Source: Tenericutes bacterium ADurb.BinA155
GTDB lineage: Bacteria > Bacillota_I > Bacilli_A > RFN20 > CAG-826
Assembly: GCA_002068375.1 (NCBI GenBank)
Contig: MVZL01000002.1
Span: 1-27,621 of the forward strand
Direction of reading: 5' to 3'
DNA length: 27,621 nt
The translations under genes and the position numbers were made by a program. The notes beneath the pieces are model-generated. The model was given only the letters and a program-made list of their open reading frames with translations. It made no database searches and was not told where the DNA came from. Positions 7,056-13,785 of the stretch are shown in pieces (within the stretch, counting starts at the first letter, position 1; each line of letters begins with the position of its first letter).

Positions 7056-7379
7056 ATGGGTGTCAAACAGACCGGAAAAGCCTATCCGAAATCCGACGCA
7101 TTGCTTTTGATGTACGGGATATTGAATGCGGAAAAACGCCTCGACGAACCTTTCTTCTGCAATGTTACCGGTCTTTCTGAAAGGACTTTTCGCCGTTATC
7201 TCCACCAATGCCAGCTTTGGCTTTCCCGTTTCCGCCCCGATATGAAACTTCTTCGTTTCATCGAGCAAGGAGCGATTAGTTATGGCCTTTTCCGCGCCGA
7301 CGATCCTGACCCTTTGGTGCATGAAATAAAAGAGTTCGATTATGAGCAGCCCGAATGGGGTATGAAGCCTCGGGACTGA
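7056..7379 (+). CDS. HTH-type regulator-like protein (107 aa)
   Basis: Residues about 30-65 (FFCNVTGLSERTFRRYLHQCQLWLSRF) have the look of a helix-turn-helix whose recognition helix is SERTFRRYLHQCQ, as in the N-terminal domains of bacterial regulators such as WYL-type proteins. No effector domain follows; the acidic C-terminus (DDPDPLVHEIKEF) is short. It is the first gene of cassette (d) and the probable regulator of the module downstream. It is transcribed from a promoter that abuts the ATG, so the product may act on its own promoter. A truncated paralogue (RDISTRIFCRYISECKKWLRRF) lies at 11.7 kb. The exact family is not certain. Confidence 0.65.
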   Translation: MGVKQTGKAYPKSDALLLMYGILNAEKRLDEPFFCNVTGLSERTFRRYLHQCQLWLSRFRPDMKLLRFIEQGAISYGLFRADDPDPLVHEIKEFDYEQPEWGMKPRD

Positions 7380-7421
7380 TTCTGACCGTTTTGGCGGCGT
7401 TTTCAAAGTAGCCTAAAAAAT

Positions 7422-7441
7422 AGGCATCATCGTGCCTTTTT
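7422..7441 (+). terminator. Weak intrinsic terminator
   Basis: AGGCA/TGCCT stem with a 6-base loop followed by a T-run, 42 bases after the HTH gene and ahead of the FtsK-like genes. The stem is only 5 bp. Confidence 0.35.
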
Positions 7442-7507
7442 AAATTTAAGTCAGAAACTGACCGTGGTTTTCTTTTTTCCATTCGTATTAATACATGGAG
7501 GAATTTT

Positions 7508-7969
7508 ATGGAACAAAGAAAAACGTGCGAAGAAAGCCGGCTGATCCTCACGGAGGACGGCAAGGAAAAGAAAGAGCGGCTTGCCGCGGCCATCGAAGCC
7601 GTCCACCAAGCCGATCCGGACGAGAGGTTCATCCTCATCGACACCAAACGGGTCGAGCTCGAGAAGATCGAGAAGCGAGTCCCCTTATGGGGCAAGCGCA
7701 TCAAGGAGGCGAGCGAGGTCGGCCCGCTCCTCCAATGGCTATTGGACGAGATCCGGCAGAGACGGAAAGACGGCCGAGAGGGCATGAGGATCTGCCTCGC
7801 CATCGACGAATACGGGGACATCCACGAGCAAAGGCCCGAGTGCGACTCGCTCATCCTGGAGATCCTCAAAGAGGATTACGAGGGCGTCCGCCTGATCCTC
7901 GCCACCCGAAGGGCGAGAGAAATGAAAGAGCTCATCGAAGAACTCAAAGGAGAGGGAAGCCATGAATAA
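7508..7969 (+). CDS. FtsK-like protein with Walker B but no Walker A (153 aa)
   Basis: This corresponds to the second half of an FtsK/SpoIIIE motor core. FILIDTKRVEL (41-51) matches the conserved LLIDPKRVEL block, ICLAIDEYGD (95-104) is the Walker B strand with Asp100-Glu101, and VRLILATRR (127-135) matches the HLILATQRP sensor strand. The P-loop half is absent: residues 1-35 are a charged helix without GxxxxGK(S/T), and there is no upstream frame supplying it. The FtsK-like protein encoded 122 bases downstream has a P-loop but lacks the DPKRVEL block, so the two could form a composite ATPase. GGAGG lies 6 bases before the ATG. The very GC-rich codon use is unlike the chromosomal genes. Confidence 0.65.
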   Translation: MEQRKTCEESRLILTEDGKEKKERLAAAIEAVHQADPDERFILIDTKRVELEKIEKRVPLWGKRIKEASEVGPLLQWLLDEIRQRRKDGREGMRICLAIDEYGDIHEQRPECDSLILEILKEDYEGVRLILATRRAREMKELIEELKGEGSHE

Positions 7970-8078
7970 GCCAACCAACTACACGCCGCTGATGCTCCTC
8001 ATCGGGCTGCCGATCATGCTCCTGGAGATCGCCATCACGACCATCCTCCACATCGCGAGCAAGATCAAAACCAAATAA
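7962..8078 (+). CDS. Single-pass membrane micropeptide (38 aa)
   Basis: The frame reads MNKPTNYTPLMLLIGLPIML, then LEIAITTILHIASKIKTK and TAA. One hydrophobic segment (about 9-32) with a short polar N-terminus and a basic C-terminus suggests a single transmembrane helix with its C-terminus in the cytoplasm. The ATG overlaps the end of the Walker-B protein by 8 bases (preceded by AGAGGGAAGCC) and the stop is 12 bases before the next start, with GGAG between, so it fits the operon. It may tether the FtsK-like partners to the membrane in place of the usual FtsK N-terminal domain. Confidence 0.6.
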   Translation: MNKPTNYTPLMLLIGLPIMLLEIAITTILHIASKIKTK

Positions 8079-8090
8079 GGAGAACGTCGC

Positions 8091-10159
8091 ATGAACAAAG
8101 AAACCGCCGCCGATTACTTCGCCTACCGGAAAGCCTACCGCTTCGAGGAGGCGTTCGCCGCCATCAAAGCCGAAGAAGGCTCATTGAAAATTCCCCTCGG
8201 GGTCGACAAGAGCGGGGCCTTCCACGAGCTGGATCTAGCCCAAGCCCATTCCCTCCTGCTTCTCGGAGACGTCTGCTACGGGAAGACTAACTACCTCGCC
8301 ATCGTTTTGGCATCGTTTCTCCGCCAAAAGGAAGGCGGAAGCGCCATCACCCTCCACACCGCCTTCGGCGACGGCTCGGGATGGAGGAAGACCCTCGGAG
8401 ACGGCTACACCAACGGGCTCGGCAAGAGGGGGCGCTCGGGTTTCGTCGCCCTCCGAAAAGAGGCCGAAAAAGACGCGAAGCGGATCGCGCTGTCGGGTTT
8501 CCCATCGAGGGAAGCCCACAACCTCGCCCACCCGGAAAGCGCCGTCCCCCGGCGGATCGTCCTCATCGACGACCTCGACGACTTCCTCCGGGAAGAGGCT
8601 TCGCTGGAAGGCGAGATCCTTTCCCTCAAGGGGGCGCTCGAAAAATCCGGGGGCTGCCTCATCGCCACGATGGAACAATCAGACGAGCGGATCGAGAGAG
8701 CCTTCGAAACCGTCCTCCGGTTCCATCTCGAGAAAGCTATGGGGAAATCGGCGAAGAGGAGCCTGGGCCGGGGAAGGCATGGCTCTTCGAGCATGGGAGG
8801 CGAAGCACGCCGCTGCTCCAGCTTCCGTACATCGGGAAGAAGGAGCTCATCGGCGAGGGCAAACGAGCGAGGACAAGGGAAATCGGCGACATCGCCGGCC
8901 CGTTCATCGAGACGCTCTTCCGGGTCAGCTGCCTCGAAGGGGGCTACGTCCCGGGCGAGCGCGTCAAAAGGGACCTCTTCGACTGCATCGACCTCAAAAG
9001 CGACGAAGAAAAAGAAGACGCCCTCTACTTCTGGAAGAAGCTGGCCCAGGACCTCGGGATCCAAATCCAGGGCAGCTTTGACGACGATTTCGAGAAAATA
9101 CGATTCAAAAGGCTGAGCGAGGAGGAATACCTCAAGGACCTCGCCACCGTCGGGGACAAGAGCAAGGCGGAGCCCCTGACCCCTTTGGAAAGAAAGGTCT
9201 ATTCCGCCCTCGAAAGCAAGTTCGGGGACGATTGGTCCTCCTATCTCATGACGAACGTCTGGCGCGAGGTGAAGACCGTCCAGATCTATTTCCTCGAGGG
9301 GCTCTTCCTCCAAACCCTCTCCGAGGCGGAGGAGCTCAAGCGGGAAGGCATCCCCTATTTCATCCCGAACTCCGGGGTGGTCGGCTGGCTTCTGGGGATG
9401 GGATCCTTCAACCCCCTCCTCCATTACGCCCGCTGCCCGAAGTGCCATTACAGCCATGGACTTCTCGATTACAGAGATCTCGACCCCGATGATCAGAAAG
9501 AGGGCGTCTGCCCCCGCTGCGGGAGCCCGCTCCTCAAGGAGGGCGAGCACGTCGCCCCGGCCTTCTTCTGGAAGGACCTCGCTGACGAGGGCGGGACCTT
9601 CTCGCTCCGGATCTACGTCCCGGAAGGCTATCTCAAAAAGCGGGGCATCAAAGAAAGCAAGCCCGGCGAGGCGATGGTCCACGCGGAGCCCGAGGGGTTC
9701 ATCCATTACGCCGAGAGAAGGGAATTCGCCAAGCCGGAGAAAGGATCGGCGCCGCTCCCCTTCGACACCGCGGAGTTCCATTCCCTGTTCTTCCATTACC
9801 ACCCGAAAAACCGCTACGAGGTCGCGCAGGCGATGGGTCTCTACCTCTCCGGGATCGACCGGATTTTGGGCCGTTGCCCGGATCTGAGGAAAACGCCTCT
9901 CTTCCGTGAGGACGTCGCCGCGATGCTCATCGGCTCCGGCGTCGACGTCAGGGAGGCCCACCCCGTCGGATTCGACGTCGCGAGGGGCGGCGTCTATGAC
10001 CTGGACGCCATCGAAAGGGTCCGCGCCCTCGTGGCCAAATACCCGGAGCTGGAGGAAGGCTGGGGGAGGTTCGCTGAGATCCTGCCCCTCATGCGGAGGA
10101 AGAGCGAGGCGATATTCGAGGCGAGAATGCTCGAGCGCGCCCACTTCAGCAAGAATTGA
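8091..10159 (+). pseudogene. FtsK-like ATPase fused to a PolC-like domain, split by a frameshift
   Basis: Read from 8091 the frame gives an FtsK-like core: IPLGVDKSGAFHELDL (34-49), Walker A GDVCYGKT (59-66), Walker B RIVLIDDLDD (155-164) and sensor CLIATMEQ (189-196). At GGGG (8741-8744) the meaning passes to the -1 frame, which continues EIGEEEPGPGKAWLFEHG, the expected FtsK continuation (GKGDMLF...). One extra G, or a -1 slip on GGG, restores 689 residues. About 9170-10060 resembles PolC: NSGVVGWLLGMGSFNPLLHY (PolC RGSVGSS...VNPLPPHY), a zinc ribbon CPKC...CPRCG, LLKEGEHVAPAFFW (PolC LKKDGHDIPFETF), GLYLSGIDRILG (PolC GLSHGTDVWLG) and REDVAAMLIGSGVDVREA (PolC RDDIMVYLIxxGLEPSLA). The PolC PDIDLNFSGEY catalytic site reads GTFSLRIYVPEGY here, without either aspartate. 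It is either a recently broken gene, an assembly error, or a frameshifted product. Confidence 0.65.
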
Positions 10160-10170
10160 GAGGAGAAGCC

Positions 10171-10578
10171 ATGGGGACGCTCAAACAAAAAATAGGGATC
10201 TTCTACCGCCTTCCGGGGAAGCGCTACGTCGCCAAGAAAGCGGATTATCGAACGGTCGAGCCAGGAAACGGCTTCAGTGACATCCCAACAGGCCACCTCG
10301 AGTTCTTCGAGAAGGAGGTCTATCCGAAAACGCCAGAGCTGGTCGATGACTACGCCTATTACCCGAGGGGCCGAGTCCTCTACCGGGAGAAGGACGGGAG
10401 GTTCATCGTCTACGCGGACCGCTGCCTAATGGCGAAAGACGACAAAGAAGTTATTCTCCGTCTCTTTGGACTTTCGAGGGCCGCCTGGAAAAGAGACGAA
10501 CAGTACCAATGCTCCGGCTGCAACAAGGAGCTGAAAAGAACGATTGAGACCGCTGAGTCTCTCAGAAAGAAGAATTAA
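10171..10578 (+). CDS. CxxC protein of unknown function (135 aa)
   Basis: The start chosen is the ATG at 10171, preceded by GAGAGGAGAAGCC, rather than the upstream TTG at 10156 that overlaps the previous stop. No family recognised. The N-terminal half is rich in Tyr and charged residues (GIFYRLPGKRYVAKK); the middle GRVLYREKDGRFIVYADRCL is a beta-hairpin-like block; the end has DEQYQCSGCNKEL, one CxxC pair that could be half of a zinc site or make one by dimerising. The C-terminal half (from GRVLY on) is repeated in a broken copy at 11884-12087, about 60% identical by eye, next to a second nuclease. That repeated linkage suggests it works with the nuclease encoded just downstream. Confidence 0.75.
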   Translation: MGTLKQKIGIFYRLPGKRYVAKKADYRTVEPGNGFSDIPTGHLEFFEKEVYPKTPELVDDYAYYPRGRVLYREKDGRFIVYADRCLMAKDDKEVILRLFGLSRAAWKRDEQYQCSGCNKELKRTIETAESLRKKN

Positions 10579-10583
10579 AAATA

Positions 10584-11639
10584 ATGTCGAAAAAACAAAG
10601 CCTACAAATGGATTATCGCAAGCAAACCATGGCTGCTTTTAAGGGGAACGTCATCTCCGACCCCGCAGTTGTCAGCGAATACTTCGAGCGCTTGATCGCC
10701 CCGTCAAAGCGGACGATCGCCGGCCACGAAGAGAACGCCTACTTCATCATGGACTACCTCCAAGGCGAAGGGGACGAACTCGGCGGGAAGTTCTTCTCGC
10801 CCTACAGCTCCTCGCGCCTTTGCTTCGATTTGTATTCCTGGCTCGGCGCTCCGGAATACTACAATCAGGGATACGAGATCGCCTTCGAGAAATATCTGCC
10901 CCGTCTCCGCCTTCCCCACAACAACCCTTACCCCAATATGGATGTGCTGATCCGGCGGGGGGATACCCTGCTCTTCATCGAGAGTAAGTTCACCGAGACG
11001 ACAAGCTACCCATCCAACGGCAAAGCCAGCGAAAACGCCTTTGGCCTCCCCCTCTCCTATTCGATGGGCCTTGGCGAATTAAGCCCCGAAGAATGGAAGA
11101 CATTAATCCGGCGTTATTACGATAACGAAAAAGCGGCAAAACGATTCCGCGAATTCATCCTTGATATCAACGAATTCGCCAAGGCCAGCCCCGCCGATGC
11201 CGATTGGTTCGACCCTAAACAGGAATGCACCCACCTCTTCGGGATCTTCTTTTATCTCCTTGGGCTTGATCCGGCCCATTCAGCGCAGACGGATTTCGGA
11301 GGAGGGATCCGCCATGTGCTCTTCTACAATATCGTCTATGGCTTTGACTTCCAAAAATCGCCGATGGCCGAAAGATTCTTGGCGAAGGGGAACGGCCTAG
11401 TCCAAGGATTGCTCCAAGATGGCCATTCTGACATCGCCTTCGAATACGACGCCATCAGCGTTCAACAGTTTTACCAAACGATTATCGCCAGCAAAACCCC
11501 CGTCGTTTTTGGCTCAAAGCAAAAAACTCCGCTTTCGACTTTCCTGGCGGGTGAGAAGCATTATTTCGATTTGAGGTTGGGCGAGGAGCCGATTCCGAAA
11601 ATCAGAAACGACAGTTTTCTTTCGATGTTCGCTTTGTGA
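10584..11639 (+). CDS. PD-(D/E)xK nuclease-like protein (351 aa)
   Basis: The core reads NMDVLIRRGDTLLFIESKF: Asp120, then Glu133-Ser-Lys135 on the following strand, a complete D-x12-ExK site as in restriction-type PD-(D/E)xK nucleases. An earlier block SPYSSSRLCFDLYSW (72-86) is shared with the nuclease at 12668-13675 (MYSAFSSSALVVSAF), so the two belong to one family; I suspect the PGN_0703-like putative restriction endonucleases but cannot confirm it. The C-terminal half (FGIFFYLLGLDPAHSAQ, then HVLFYNIVYGFDF) has no recognised motif. It follows the CxxC gene by 5 bases with no clear Shine-Dalgarno sequence, implying translational coupling to the FtsK/CxxC operon. Confidence 0.72.
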   Translation: MSKKQSLQMDYRKQTMAAFKGNVISDPAVVSEYFERLIAPSKRTIAGHEENAYFIMDYLQGEGDELGGKFFSPYSSSRLCFDLYSWLGAPEYYNQGYEIAFEKYLPRLRLPHNNPYPNMDVLIRRGDTLLFIESKFTETTSYPSNGKASENAFGLPLSYSMGLGELSPEEWKTLIRRYYDNEKAAKRFREFILDINEFAKASPADADWFDPKQECTHLFGIFFYLLGLDPAHSAQTDFGGGIRHVLFYNIVYGFDFQKSPMAERFLAKGNGLVQGLLQDGHSDIAFEYDAISVQQFYQTIIASKTPVVFGSKQKTPLSTFLAGEKHYFDLRLGEEPIPKIRNDSFLSMFAL

Positions 11640-11683
11640 ATATGTTATTTTGAGGAAACGAAAGTATGAAATCTAATTAATTC

Positions 11684-12087
11684 ATGGCCGTTTCCCATTT
11701 TGTTGGTTTGTCCCTGACACCCCCTCAGGAGGGCTTCATCCACGCAAGGGACATCTCAACGCGGATCTTTTGTCGCTACATTTCGGAATGCAAAAAATGG
11801 CTCAGGCGCTTCTATCCGAAGAAGAGGCTGATCTCAGGCAAGATCAACGATGGAGGTGTAGTTTTTGAGTTGGTGGACGGACGTGAGTCCTCTACCAGGA
11901 AGAGGACGGAAAGTTCATCGTCTACGCCGACCGCTTCCTTATTAACAAAGAGGATCGGCAGGCGATTCTTCGCCTCTTTGGGCTCCCTTCGTTTCTTTGG
12001 CGGAAAGACGAGCAATACCAGTGCGCCGGCTGCAGCGAGGAGCTCAGGGAAGACGCCGAAACCTGTGAGACGCTCAAGAAGGAATGA
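11684..12087 (+). pseudogene. Collapsed second copy of the HTH...CxxC module
   Basis: The frame from 11684 begins like the region upstream of the HTH gene and then encodes RDISTRIFCRYISECKKWLRRF, a paralogue of the HTH block at 7056-7379. Around 11880 the homology jumps, in another frame, to RVLYQEEDGKFIVYADRFL and DEQYQCAGCSEEL with a stop at 12085-12087, a paralogue of the C-terminal half of the CxxC protein. Everything that lies between these two genes in the intact module (both FtsK-like genes and the membrane peptide) is missing. This is a remnant formed by a large internal deletion, with the -10 box lost. Confidence 0.75.
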
Positions 12088-12088
12088 G

Positions 12089-12094
12089 TATAAT
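12089..12094 (+). promoter_or_regulatory. Possible -10 box of the nuclease pair
   Basis: A perfect TATAAT straddles the end of the CxxC remnant, 47 bases before the 12141 start; its -35 region is weak. Confidence 0.35.
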
Positions 12095-12140
12095 GGTTAA
12101 GAACTTCGATTCGTGCAAAAAACAATAAAGGAGGCTCTTT

Positions 12141-12668
12141 ATGAGCAAGCAAACCAAGCTTAATGACGTGGGCCACAGCCATGAGAATCCGATTCTCCCC
12201 TGGGCTAGAAGCCAATTCAAGGAATTGGGCTATTCCCTCCTCGGGGCCGTCAAGGAAGGCCACGCGATCGCTTACCATGAAGAAAGGGGCGAGCTTGTCC
12301 TTATCAATCAATTAAACGCGGACGAAAAAGGCGATTTCGACCAGGTCGAAATCTGGCTTGGGACTGAGAATCTTGGCCTTTTCACCTCCAAGCAGATCGA
12401 AGCCATCATGACGGGCGAGAACGCGAAGCAGGGCTACCCCGATTGGCGGATGTTCGACAAAGGCTATTACCAAGCAATCCGCAAAATCAAATCCGATTGG
12501 GAGGGATTCATCAAGATCCTTCAGGACAACAAGGACGACGAATCCTCGGCGAAAGCCCTGGCGGCGAAATACGCCATCCCAGAAACGGACGCCAAGAAAC
12601 TGCTTCAGCTAACGTTGGCGAAGATGACGATGCTCGGCGATGAATACGTCGAGGAAAGGCTAAAGTAA
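12141..12668 (+). CDS. Protein of unknown function, partner of the second nuclease (175 aa)
   Basis: No family recognised. Residues 1-70 form an alpha/beta segment (HENPILPWARSQFKELGYSLLGAVKEGHAIAYHEERGELVLINQL) with repeated strands; residues 95-175 are helical and charged (EGFIKILQDNKDDESSAKALAAKYAI, then DAKKLLQLTLAKM). No catalytic motif, Cys pair or membrane segment is seen. AAAGGAGG lies upstream of the ATG. Its stop overlaps the next start by one base (TAATG), so the product is made together with the nuclease and may be its regulator, antitoxin-like partner or specificity subunit; the sequence does not say which. Confidence 0.7.
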   Translation: MSKQTKLNDVGHSHENPILPWARSQFKELGYSLLGAVKEGHAIAYHEERGELVLINQLNADEKGDFDQVEIWLGTENLGLFTSKQIEAIMTGENAKQGYPDWRMFDKGYYQAIRKIKSDWEGFIKILQDNKDDESSAKALAAKYAIPETDAKKLLQLTLAKMTMLGDEYVEERLK

Positions 12669-13675
12669 TGGAAACAACCCCCGAATCGGACAAAGGACTA
12701 TCCCATAAAATCCAAAAAGCAGACAAAGTTTTTTTCAACCAATATGTTGCGAGGCTGGGTCTTCATCTCGAAACGACATCAAAGAAAATCGATAATGCTT
12801 CCGAATTGAGCGCATTCATCAATGAACATTATTATTTTCGACATCTAGGAGACAGCGTTTTCCTCCCTTACCACTTAGACGATTGCGCCTTGATTCAACT
12901 ATTGAATAGTTTTGGTTACGGCGACGGCGACGGCGAGGAAACAAGAGATGGCGGCAAGATGTATAGCGCATTTTCATCTTCCGCTTTGGTAGTGAGCGCC
13001 TTTGGTTTCCCGGATGGCTATCGAACAGTTTCGATTAATGGCGAAAAACTAATATTGGAATGCTTCGAAAAGCAACTTCCGGAATCGCGTGACAAACTTC
13101 TAAAAACAACAGGTCGTTCGCCTCGGCCAAACTTAGATGTTTGGCTCGAAAACGACGAGACAAGCGTTGCTGTAGAAAGCAAATGTTTTGAGCCTTTGTG
13201 CGAGACAAATGGCACGCATAATTTTGATCATGGTTTTTCGCCGGCATATCTCGATGAGAACCATTATCACCATAACGGATCCATTTGGGTTCCCTTCCTT
13301 CGCAAACTTCAAAGCGATCAGCGGCTTGTAAATACGCGATTCGATTGGCCTCAAAACGTAAAACATTTGATTGGTTTATCTGATTCTAACGCTGCTCTAA
13401 AAGGGAAAAAGCTAATTCTTGCGGACCTGTTTTATGATGTCGATGAAAGCAACGGCGGCGTCCTCCGCCAACGATATGATGTAGCCCAAAAAGAGTTTGG
13501 CTTCTTTAAAGAAACCATTCTCGAGTATGGCCTGCCGGAGAAGTTAGGTCTAAACATTGGCGTAATATCGATTCCATACTCCAAATTAATTCTCGAAAAC
13601 GATTATGAACATTCCGATCCAAGACGGTTCGCTTTTCTCAAAGATAGATTCTATTTCAATTCGCTGCTGAAATAA
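12668..13675 (+). CDS. Second PD-(D/E)xK nuclease-like protein (335 aa)
   Basis: The core reads PNLDVWLENDETSVAVESKCF: Asp157, then Glu170-Ser-Lys172, with the same D-x12-ESK spacing as the nuclease at 10584-11639. The preceding block KMYSAFSSSALVVSAFGF (97-114) is also shared. Base composition is much more AT-rich than its paralogue, so the two did not arise by recent duplication here. It is coupled to the 175-aa gene (TAATG, with GAGGAAAGG upstream). The adjacent collapsed HTH-CxxC copy suggests this nuclease once belonged to a full second module. The gene ends 26 bases before the truncated att-like junction E. Confidence 0.72.
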   Translation: METTPESDKGLSHKIQKADKVFFNQYVARLGLHLETTSKKIDNASELSAFINEHYYFRHLGDSVFLPYHLDDCALIQLLNSFGYGDGDGEETRDGGKMYSAFSSSALVVSAFGFPDGYRTVSINGEKLILECFEKQLPESRDKLLKTTGRSPRPNLDVWLENDETSVAVESKCFEPLCETNGTHNFDHGFSPAYLDENHYHHNGSIWVPFLRKLQSDQRLVNTRFDWPQNVKHLIGLSDSNAALKGKKLILADLFYDVDESNGGVLRQRYDVAQKEFGFFKETILEYGLPEKLGLNIGVISIPYSKLILENDYEHSDPRRFAFLKDRFYFNSLLK

Positions 13676-13700
13676 GGAAAACGAATAACGATTTTTTGTC

Positions 13701-13770
13701 GCTAGATAAAAGGCCAGATTAGATACCCCCTAGCGTCAGCCGCTAATAATGAGCATGTAAATGCCAACTT
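13701..13770. mobile_element. Truncated att-like junction E beside the recombinase gene
   Basis: GCTAGATA (13701-13708), GATACC (13722-13727) and TAGCGTCAGCC (13731-13741) follow the order seen at scar A, and CGTCAGCCGCTAATAATGA matches junction C (about 21 of 29 positions across the wider stretch). The GTAGAG block and the rlmD-derived half are missing, so this end has lost its outer part. It lies under 50 bases from the recombinase stop codon, where serine-integrase attachment sites are usually found. Confidence 0.5.
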
Positions 13771-13785
13771 TTCTTAATTGAAATA

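Noticed and set aside
6837..7406. Minus-strand frame of 189 codons ending in HVETVCELSLINYDKH
   Set aside because: Only the last residues, derived from rlmD, are meaningful; the rest is element sequence opposite the HTH gene. It is an insertion junction, not a gene.
8735..8750. Classical programmed -1 frameshift signal
   Set aside because: No XXXYYYZ heptamer is present; only a four-G run, so programmed frameshifting is not asserted, though simple slippage is possible.
8405..10144. Long minus-strand open frame (579 codons) opposite the FtsK-PolC gene
   Set aside because: It is an antisense shadow of strongly G/C-ending codons; the plus strand has recognisable motifs and ribosome binding sites, and the minus frame has neither.
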